Assembly: GCF_016919065.1 (NCBI RefSeq)
Contig: NZ_JAFFQA010000046.1
Span: 1 to 40,713, forward strand
Length of the DNA: 40,713 nucleotides
Source: Desulfobulbus rhabdoformis
GTDB lineage: Bacteria; Desulfobacterota; Desulfobulbia; Desulfobulbales; Desulfobulbaceae
Direction: 5' to 3'
The number at the start of each line of letters is the position of its first letter. Within the stretch, counting starts at the first letter, position 1. Below, in pieces: positions 1 through 6,488 of this stretch. The translations under genes were made by a program, and so were the position numbers. The notes below the pieces were generated by a model. It did not search any database. It was not told the DNA's origin and worked only from the letters and a program-made list of their open reading frames with translations.

Positions 1-255
1 CGGCGATCCGACCGTGGCAGACGCCATCCTGGACCGGTTGGTCCACACTGCTCACAAAATACAACTAAAAGGAGAATCAATGAGAAAAAAGAAGGCAAAC
101 TTGACCTGAATGGCGACAACAAGGTAATGGATTAATAACCGCGTCGCTTCGCTCCGATCACCCGACCGAGATCACTGGAACAGGTGGCCGGGATCGAATG
201 GAATCAGTGACCGGCTTCGACTGGAATGACTGGCCGGATTCCCTGGAATACGCAA
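1..255 (+). mobile_element. Right end of an IS21-family insertion sequence
   Basis: Downstream of the istB stop there are short direct repeats with a period of about 23 bp. Each contains GGAA followed by a TGACCGG- or TGGCCGG-like core, and the GGAA words start at 177, 200, 223 and 245. Tandem terminal repeats of this kind are typical of IS21-family ends, where they bind IstA. The exact outer border is not visible without the other end or an empty site; I place it near 250. Confidence 0.7.
2..109 (+). CDS. istB: IstB-like transposition ATPase, C-terminal end only
   Basis: The window opens inside this frame, so only the last 35 codons are present, ending in TGA at 107-109. They read GDPTVADAILDRLV and then KGESMRKKKANLT, which matches the usual C-terminus of IstB, the AAA+ helper ATPase of IS21-family transposons. 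IstB assembles on target DNA and stimulates the IstA transposase. The IS21-type terminal repeats directly downstream support the call. Whether the element is intact cannot be judged, because istA and the rest of istB lie outside the window. Confidence 0.8.
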   Translation, partial: GDPTVADAILDRLVHTAHKIQLKGESMRKKKANLT

Positions 256-774
256 GCATCAAAAAATACAAGCTAAATCCCAGAAACAACTAGAAAATTT
301 CTCGCAGTGAAGATGCCACAATCACAGGCAGCTCATAAAAACAAATAAAACATTTAATTACAAAAGGTTACACGCAACCCCATAGCCTCCGACATCTGCC
401 ACTTCTCAAAACATCAATTTTTCACATTCTCTATTTTGTCGATTTTAAAACATTTTTTGCCCATCAAGGACATTTTTGCATATAGCGGCAATTCCATCGG
501 GTTCTGCCTGTCAGTCAATAGGTTTTTCCTGTGCCCCTGTTAAAGACCTCAGGAGAATGCATATCCAAATAATTTCATATGCCCAGTTCCAAAACAGACA
601 AACAAGCCATTTGCGATTGACGGAAGGCGACAAAGACGACAGTTTTCCAGGAAAAAGGATATTTTGGGTCATTTTGCGACTGGTATTTTTCGTGTAACCG
701 GCTTATCTTATGAAGCATTCTCATTTCAGCGATAGAGTAGAGTAATCAATCTTAGATTTTGGAGTAAAAGTCCC
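256..774. other. Intergenic stretch without a recognisable gene
   Basis: About 520 bp, AT-rich in its first half, lie between the insertion-sequence end and the flavodiiron gene. A 73-codon open frame at 476-697 has no ribosome-binding site and no recognisable family. The only functional element seen is GGAG at 761-764, the ribosome-binding site of the next gene. A promoter for that gene should lie here but no clear -35/-10 pair stands out. Confidence 0.5.
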
Positions 775-2001
775 ATGCATATCAAACAGGTGAAGGACGA
801 CATCTACCGTCTTTCCGTCAATATTGAGGATAAAGATTATCTCTTTGAGGGTATCTGGCCCATCCCCCACGGCATTTCCATCAACGGCTACCTGATCAAA
901 GGCGAAAAAAACGTCATGATCGACCTGACCCAGGATATTTTTAATTTCCCGCAGGAGTTCACCAACCAGTTGGGTGGCGCAACCCTGAGCATTGAAGATA
1001 TTGATATTCTGGTTGTGAATCACATGGAACCGGATCATTCGGGCTGGTTGCGCGAATTCTGCAAGAAAAACAGCAAGGCTGTGATCTACTGCACCAAGAA
1101 AGCGATTCCACTTTTGCAGGCCTTTGCCGATGTGGCTGCTGACCGTGCAATCGCTATTACTGATGGCCAGATCCTGGAAGTGGGTGATTACGAGCTGCAG
1201 TTCTTTGAGACGCCCAACATTCACTGGCCCGAAACCATGATGACCTATGAACGTAAGCGCAATATACTTTTTGCCTGCGATGCCTTTGGCTCATACGGCA
1301 GCATTGATGAGAACGCCATTTTCGATGACCAGCTCTCCTCCGAGAAACATAAATTCTTTGAAGAAGAGGCCCTGCGCTACTACGCCAATATCGTGGCGAC
1401 CTTCTCCCCCTTTGTGCTGAAAGGGCTGACCAAACTCGGTGGCCTGGATATCAAGGTGATCTGCCCCTCGCACGGTATTATCTGGCGCGACGATCCCTCC
1501 GTTATCATTGAGCATTACAAACGCTACGCCGAGTATGCCAAAGGACCGGCCGAGCGCGAGGTGACCGTGGTCTGGAGTTCCATGTACGGCAACACCAAAC
1601 AGGTGCTGAACATGGTGATCGAGACCATTCGCAAGCGCAATATTCCGGTGCATGTGTTCCAGGTCCCCGGTGACGAAATAGGCTACATCCTGGCAAGCGC
1701 CTGGAAATCAGCAGGTCTGATTTTTGGCATGCCCACCTATGAGTACAAAATGTTCCCGCCCATGGCCCATGTGGTTGAGGAGCTCCAGGTGAAAAAGGTC
1801 ACGAATAAAAAAGTCTTCCGTTTCGGCTCCTACGGCTGGGTCGGTGGTGCACAGAAAGACTTTGAGAAGAAGACCGAAAAATCCGGCTGGGATAAACTGG
1901 GATCCTACGAGTGGCAGGGTGCCCCCACCGAAGAAGATCAGGCTGCCATGCAAAAAGCGCTTGAAGAGTTCTGCGATGCGCTGATTGAGTTTACCAAGTA
2001 A
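775..2001 (+). CDS. fprA: Flavodiiron protein (rubredoxin:oxygen/NO oxidoreductase type)
   Basis: A 408-residue cytoplasmic enzyme that reduces O2 to water, or NO to N2O, with electrons usually delivered by rubredoxin; in sulfate reducers it protects against oxygen. The N-terminal metallo-beta-lactamase-like domain carries the diiron ligand motif HMEPDH (H83, E85, D87, H88) and later ligands in NIHWPE, CDAFGS and CPSHG. From about residue 262 a flavodoxin domain begins, with the FMN phosphate loop SSMYGNTKQV. The length fits the two-domain class A proteins, with no rubredoxin or flavin-reductase extension. GGAG at 761-764 supports the ATG. The gene stands alone and is followed by a strong terminator. 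No rubredoxin gene is adjacent, so its electron donor must be encoded elsewhere. Confidence 0.95.
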   Translation: MHIKQVKDDIYRLSVNIEDKDYLFEGIWPIPHGISINGYLIKGEKNVMIDLTQDIFNFPQEFTNQLGGATLSIEDIDILVVNHMEPDHSGWLREFCKKNSKAVIYCTKKAIPLLQAFADVAADRAIAITDGQILEVGDYELQFFETPNIHWPETMMTYERKRNILFACDAFGSYGSIDENAIFDDQLSSEKHKFFEEEALRYYANIVATFSPFVLKGLTKLGGLDIKVICPSHGIIWRDDPSVIIEHYKRYAEYAKGPAEREVTVVWSSMYGNTKQVLNMVIETIRKRNIPVHVFQVPGDEIGYILASAWKSAGLIFGMPTYEYKMFPPMAHVVEELQVKKVTNKKVFRFGSYGWVGGAQKDFEKKTEKSGWDKLGSYEWQGAPTEEDQAAMQKALEEFCDALIEFTK

Positions 2002-2021
2002 GTTCTGGCGCCTTACAGTGA

Positions 2022-2066
2022 CAAAAAAAAAGGGTGTGTGAGAAGTTTCTCACACACCCTTTTTTT
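2022..2066 (+). terminator. Intrinsic terminator of the flavodiiron gene
   Basis: A perfect 14-bp inverted repeat (2031-2044 and 2047-2060) is flanked by an A-run (2022-2030) and a T-run (2061-2066). It can act on both strands, so it may also end transcription of the convergent yefM-yoeB pair. Confidence 0.92.
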
Positions 2067-2093
2067 CGGCGTATACTTTTTCTTTTTCATGAT

Positions 2094-2354
2094 CTAATAA
2101 CGATATCTGCATGAAATGATAGTGAGATAATCATCATCGGCAGCGTAAACCAAGCGATTTGTATCATCAATCCTTCGAGACCAAAACCCAGATAGATTTT
2201 CTCTCAGTGGTTCAGGTTTCCCTATACCCTCGAATGGCTGCCTCATTGTGTCATTGATGAGTTTGTTGATTCTTTTCAGTGTTTTTTTGTCTTGTGTTTG
2301 CCAATAGATATAGTCCTTCCATGCTTCTCCGGTCCAGGCTAATTTTCTATCCAT
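2094..2354 (-). CDS. yoeB: YoeB-family mRNA interferase toxin
   Basis: An 86-residue toxin of the Txe/YoeB family. These proteins have a RelE-like fold, bind the ribosomal A site and cut mRNA. The protein begins with W7 and has WKDYIYWQ, a lysine/arginine-rich helix (KKTLKRINKLI), GKPEPLR and the C-terminal IISCRYRY. The invariant GxPExL region and the C-terminal H/R-Y-Y type end are family hallmarks; here the usual histidine of SCRYHY is arginine, which is worth noting for activity. The start overlaps the end of yefM by 8 bp, the normal antitoxin-toxin order with translational coupling. Confidence 0.92.
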   Translation of the reverse strand: MDRKLAWTGEAWKDYIYWQTQDKKTLKRINKLINDTMRQPFEGIGKPEPLRENLSGFWSRRIDDTNRLVYAADDDYLTIISCRYRY

Positions 2355-2601
2355 CTATTAAATCTCTTGCCTGAACCTTCCCATTTTTAAATTGTTGAAT
2401 AGATTTTGTTAAATGTGCAGCATTGGCTGGCGACCTGAGGAGGTAAAAAGTCTCCATGAAACTATTAAAAGTTTCCAGCGACATGACAACCGCGTCCTCT
2501 GAATCACGACGTGTAATGATCGTATAATCAGCATCGTCTACCACCTGATTCAAAACAGTCTTTAAATTATTTCGAGCTTCGCTAAAATTGACAACTCTCA
2601 T
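2347..2601 (-). CDS. yefM: YefM-family antitoxin
   Basis: An 84-residue antitoxin (Phd/YefM family) that would bind and neutralise YoeB and repress its own promoter. It begins MRVVNFSEARNNLK, the conserved YefM N-terminus with the DNA-binding fold, followed by VVMSLETFNS and a toxin-binding tail ending DLIDG. I chose the ATG at 2601 over an upstream in-frame ATG at 2727, because it gives the family length and is preceded by GGAG. The promoter and operator should lie between 2602 and 2708. Confidence 0.93.
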   Translation of the reverse strand: MRVVNFSEARNNLKTVLNQVVDDADYTIITRRDSEDAVVMSLETFNSFMETFYLLRSPANAAHLTKSIQQFKNGKVQARDLIDG

Positions 2602-2708
2602 GATATTCTCCATACTTGTTCTCTTTATAGCACAAATATAACAACTGGCCTTAAACTTGTCCATTATTCTGTACAGGTATGCTAGTTTTTTGAAATCGAA
2701 CGCCGTAA

Positions 2709-3302
2709 TCAGCAACTGACAGGGCAATGCGGAATTTCAACGTACGAGCCTGTCCCACCCTGACAATCTGTTGGATTTAATTGTTGGGCTTGTTTGTTTA
2801 ACACGCCTCTAATAAAGTCATTTTTGAAGCGAGTGTATGATTGTCGATCGCCTGGATAACGCTCCCGGAGATCCTTTTTTAGCTCTTCATAACGCTTTCG
2901 TAGATTTGGGTCATTTCGGAGGAGATCTCGGTACTGGAGATAGTTCCGCTATTGCTCGTCATCAAGTGCGACGACGTGAAGATGGATAGTTCGAATATTT
3001 GGTTCAGATTCCCATACAAAAAGATGTCCGCCATCGTCTGCTCCATCACCACGATAGAGATAGCCAATTTTTGTGAACCTCCCTATTAACTCTGGAATTA
3101 TGTCTAGCGTGGCCACACCTACGGCGAGATCAAGAATGGGTTTTGCGGGCAGTTCGGGAACTGCCGTGCTGCCAATATGCTGTACATCTGCAATGAGTTC
3201 GCCGCCAGCATCGCGGATCTGAAAACAGACCTTGGCAGCCATATCGGCCCAATCCGGGTGATGGGCAACCAATTGTACAGTATGCCGTTTCAATCCAATC
3301 AT
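2709..3302 (-). pseudogene. GrpB-family protein gene interrupted by an in-frame TAG
   Basis: The first 117 codons encode a GrpB (UPF0157) protein of the nucleotidyltransferase superfamily, with VQHIGSTAVPELPAKPILDL and HLFVWESEP. Codon 118 (2949-2951) is TAG. The same frame continues cleanly to TGA at 2709-2711 and reads RNYLQYRDLLRND, KRYEELKKDL and SYTRFKNDFI, which is the normal GrpB C-terminus. Family members usually have tryptophan just before RNYL, so TGG to TAG is the simplest explanation. The protein is thus either a recent pseudogene or relies on amber readthrough. The total of 197 codons is close to the family length. The function of GrpB proteins is poorly known. Confidence 0.85.
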
Positions 3303-3633
3303 CTTACTAGCCTACTCGCCGCTAATCAGCCGCTCGACTTTTTGCGTCGACCGAATTAGCTTTTCTAGAGCTTCAGCAATTCCCGATGTCCCTTCAGAGC
3401 CTGATTTTATGGGATGCGAGGGAATCAGGTTTCGTACCCTATTTGAGAACATGCTTGGTTGCAAAGCTGGCGATGGTCGCAATTTCAAACTTGGGGTTCT
3501 TTTGAGGAAGTTGGAGAATATACGCTCCAATACAGATTTGATTACACTGGAAAAGAGGAGAAAACAACGGAGATAATCGGGGAGGAAGAAACTGCTAGCT
3601 GAAAAGCATTGCAGAGCAAGGCTCCAGGGGCAC
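3303..3633. other. Stretch with no confident gene
   Basis: A 107-codon open frame on the minus strand (3312-3635) ends in ALEKLIRSTQKVERLISGE. Its N-terminal half has a composition unlike a protein, it overlaps the terminator of the next gene, and no ribosome-binding site was found. I treat the region as non-coding or as a decayed gene remnant. Confidence 0.4.
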
Positions 3634-3678
3634 AAAAAAAGTGCAGGGGCTGATTAGCGCGTGCCGCTGTTCAGCCCC
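3634..3678 (-). terminator. Intrinsic terminator after the membrane-protein gene
   Basis: Read on the minus strand, GGGGCTGA (3671-3678) pairs with TCAGCCCC (3646-3653). A second inner stem (AGCG with CGCT) is present, and the hairpin is followed after TGCAC by a run of seven T (3634-3640). It sits 15 bp downstream of the stop of the 3693-4550 gene. Confidence 0.85.
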
Positions 3679-3692
3679 ACACTATTGCGGGT

Positions 3693-4550
3693 TCAGGCCA
3701 GCCGCTTTTCCTGGAAAAGGTGCTGACTGACTAAAGAAAGCAGAATCGCAAAGAGAATCGCGGCTGCCCCCAAAACCACATTGTAGTAGACCGGAGCCAC
3801 CAGTGCGATCCGAATCATCAGCGTGGAGAGCGCGTAGCCCGAGTTACGAAACATCATCTTGGCTGAAGGATTAAAACACTGAGAGACCAGAACGATAAGG
3901 ATATCAGTCAGAATAAGCTGCGTGTAAAAGTTATGAATAAAATCAGAGTGTTCAATACCGATTATACTCTGATAAACGGAATAGCTCCCCATACTGACAA
4001 AGCTGACAAGCAGTAACAATGAGATAGCCTTTTTAGACGCCACAAAGCTGTACAAGTCCATATGATGGCCATCATCTTCCACTGAGCGTTTCTGTACCTT
4101 GTAATAGACACCAAGCAGGGCAAAGATGAGCAGAGCGCCGAATCCACTGGAGAGAATGTGAAGGATTTTATCGATATTCCCCTCATACCCCAAAGGCTCT
4201 GGAAAATAAGAGAGCTCTTTAAACGCATTCCTAATCAAGATGAGCGATAGTATCTCAAACTGCTTACCGAGCGACCTGGAAAAGGAACAGGGCAGGACAA
4301 AAATCAGCGAGATAACCTCCAGCACCAGAATGACGGTAAAGGCCGCATGGACGGCATAAAAGTGATTTCCGGGAACCAGGGCAGCCAACTCCTGGGGCAG
4401 CAGCCCCTGGCGCTTGAGCTCTATGACAGCCAGACTGGAGACAAAGAGAAAAACCAGGAGCACGGAAATCTTGCGGTGCACTTTCTCGTGTTCGTAAATG
4501 GTCTGTAAGGGATCAAAAATATAGGTGATGCGTGCAAATAGATTGTTCAT
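3693..4550 (-). CDS. Multi-pass membrane protein of unknown function
   Basis: A 285-residue integral membrane protein that I cannot place in a named family. About seven hydrophobic segments are visible: roughly residues 27-44, 68-88, 95-108, 132-150, 176-194, 208-226 and 243-275. Charged loops such as QKRSVEDDGHH (about 153-163) lie between them. The N-terminal stretch before the first segment is amphipathic (FDPLQTIYEHEKVHRKI). No transport or enzymatic motif was found. The gene is transcribed away from the TIM-barrel protein at 4715-6439, and the AT-rich space between them could hold promoters for both. It has its own terminator, so it is probably monocistronic. Confidence 0.8.
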   Translation of the reverse strand: MNNLFARITYIFDPLQTIYEHEKVHRKISVLLVFLFVSSLAVIELKRQGLLPQELAALVPGNHFYAVHAAFTVILVLEVISLIFVLPCSFSRSLGKQFEILSLILIRNAFKELSYFPEPLGYEGNIDKILHILSSGFGALLIFALLGVYYKVQKRSVEDDGHHMDLYSFVASKKAISLLLLVSFVSMGSYSVYQSIIGIEHSDFIHNFYTQLILTDILIVLVSQCFNPSAKMMFRNSGYALSTLMIRIALVAPVYYNVVLGAAAILFAILLSLVSQHLFQEKRLA

Positions 4551-4714
4551 AACAGGACAGCTTGGGGAAAAATTTAACTCAACGTCAACAGGCTCGATAC
4601 CGGCCGCTTTTACTGCGAACAGAAGCTTATTGCAAGTGGAAATTAAAATTAAATAATAATTTTTATCACATACTCCGCTTTCTATTCACCAACAATTATA
4701 GCATCCTCATTCCG

Positions 4715-6439
4715 ATGAATCTGCTGCTTATTGACGCCATTGGTCCATTTTTCCGTATGCTGCCCAAAGGCCGTAAGAACTGGTCTAAAATTCCTTTTTC
4801 CTCCCTCTCCCTTGAACCCCAGGCAAGGCGGCGACAACACTTTGACCAGATTGCGGAGGATCTTCGTCTCTTTGCCAGGCGGGTGAAGCAGGCAGGGTAC
4901 AACGCGGTCAGTCTTGACGATGTCCCGCATCTGGCTGATCACCCCTGGTATGAGCCTGAAATTCGTGAACGCATAGCCATCTTTCGACAAGAGTTCCGGC
5001 GGCTGTTTACCCTGCTCAAAACCGAAGGCCTGTCCCTTTACCTGACCATGGATGTGCTCACGCTTACCCCAAGGCTCAAGCGCAAGCTCTGTGGTGACGA
5101 GCGACGAATCAACACCTTTCTGCATGAACTGCTGCAGGGATTTCTCTCTGATTTCCCTGAGGTGAACGGCGTTATTCTGCGGATTGGCGAAAGTGATGGC
5201 CGGGACGTCAAGTACCAGTTTCGCAGTGAGCTGCATATTCGCACCCCTGACCAGCTCAATCGCCTTCTGGAAACCCTGTTGCCACTCTTTGAACGTGAAG
5301 AACGCCAACTCATCCTTCGCACCTGGACCGTTGGCGCCTACCCGGTGGGCGACTGCATCTGGCACCCTGACACCCTGGCCCGCAGCCTGGATGGCATCGC
5401 CAGTCCGGCCTTTATCCTCTCAATGAAATATGGGGAGTCGGATTTTTTCCGCTACCTGCCACTCAATCCCCACTTCTTCAACACCAGGGTACAAAAAATA
5501 ATTGAGCTGCAGGCACGGCGCGAATACGAAGGTTGCGGAGAATATCCGTCCTTTATTGGTGGGGATTACGAAGCCTATGCCCGGGAGCTGGAGCAGGCGG
5601 AGAACATCGTCGGCATGTCGGTCTGGTGCCAGACAGGGGGTTGGGTTCCCTTTCGTCGTTTGGCCTATCTGGAGGAAGAGGCCCTGTGGACAGAGATCAA
5701 CGCCTTTGTCAGTGTGCAGATCTTTGGCCATGGTCTAGGCGCCAAAGAGGCGGTGTCGCGGTTCTGTCTCTTCAAGGGCATACAACAAAATGACGCGCTC
5801 TGGGAGTTGTTACAGCTTTCCGAGGAGGTCGTCAAAGAACTGCTTTACATCCCGGAGTATGCGCAAAAACAATTCTTTTTTCGTCGAGTGCGTATTCCCC
5901 CTCTGCTTTCAGTCTATTGGAATACCATCTTTATCAACCACTCCATGCGCAAGTTAATGCGTCATTTTGTCAGCGATGGCAGGGCCTGCATTGCCCAGGG
6001 ACAAGCTGCACTGCACAAGATCGAGCGCATGCGGCTGTTGGCCGGGGAGGCCGGACTGCCGGTTGCGGATATTGAGTACATGCAAGAGACCTTCGCCCTC
6101 TTGGCGCTGGCACGGGAATATTACTTCCTCCCCTACTCCGAGGAACTCCGTATCCGGCTGAAAAAGGCAAAGAAACGTTACAAAAAACGCTATCCTTCCG
6201 GAACACGTTCCCGCTACAAGGTCAAACTCAGCTTTAAGCCCTTTCGGCTGCGCAGGCGGTATTTAGGCTGGTTCCTGGCCCTGCTCCTGCGCAGGCAGCC
6301 CGGATACCGCTTGATCGACCACCTCCTGGTGCTGCACCTGCTTGGCATCAGCTACCGGCTCTTGCATGTCTCTCACCCCAAGCTCATTCCCAAATTTGCC
6401 CGCAAACGCGCCATGGGGCTGGAAACCATCTTCAAATAA
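4715..6439 (+). CDS. Large TIM-barrel protein resembling GH67/GH20 glycoside hydrolases
   Basis: A 574-residue protein of uncertain function. The first two thirds look like a (beta/alpha)8 glycosidase barrel, with alternating motifs such as GYNAVSLDDVPHL, LYLTMDVL, NGVILRIGESDG (about residues 152-163, an acidic residue at a strand end), RTWTVGAYP and the aromatic-rich DFFRYLPLNPHFF, then ELQARREYEGCGEYPSF. The last motif recalls the substrate region of alpha-glucuronidase (GH67) proteins. The final 100 residues are strongly basic (KKAKKRYKKRYPSG, RLRRRYLG) and may bind nucleic acid or membrane. No signal peptide is seen, so it is probably cytoplasmic. The frame is open back to a TTG at 4562, but the AT-rich upstream part looks like promoter DNA, so I chose ATG 4715; it lacks a good ribosome-binding site. 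The glycosidase assignment is inference. Confidence 0.7.
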   Translation: MNLLLIDAIGPFFRMLPKGRKNWSKIPFSSLSLEPQARRRQHFDQIAEDLRLFARRVKQAGYNAVSLDDVPHLADHPWYEPEIRERIAIFRQEFRRLFTLLKTEGLSLYLTMDVLTLTPRLKRKLCGDERRINTFLHELLQGFLSDFPEVNGVILRIGESDGRDVKYQFRSELHIRTPDQLNRLLETLLPLFEREERQLILRTWTVGAYPVGDCIWHPDTLARSLDGIASPAFILSMKYGESDFFRYLPLNPHFFNTRVQKIIELQARREYEGCGEYPSFIGGDYEAYARELEQAENIVGMSVWCQTGGWVPFRRLAYLEEEALWTEINAFVSVQIFGHGLGAKEAVSRFCLFKGIQQNDALWELLQLSEEVVKELLYIPEYAQKQFFFRRVRIPPLLSVYWNTIFINHSMRKLMRHFVSDGRACIAQGQAALHKIERMRLLAGEAGLPVADIEYMQETFALLALAREYYFLPYSEELRIRLKKAKKRYKKRYPSGTRSRYKVKLSFKPFRLRRRYLGWFLALLLRRQPGYRLIDHLLVLHLLGISYRLLHVSHPKLIPKFARKRAMGLETIFK

Positions 6440-6488
6440 TGCTGAATCCCTGATGGCTGCTGTTTGTTCACCACTGCAGGGTAAAGCC

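Noticed and set aside
476..697. 73-codon open frame upstream of the flavodiiron gene
   Set aside because: No ribosome-binding site, no recognisable family and a composition typical of chance translation.
2949..2951. Pyrrolysine codon in the GrpB gene
   Set aside because: The position aligns with a conserved tryptophan, so a TGG to TAG change is a simpler explanation; no pyrrolysine genes are in the window.
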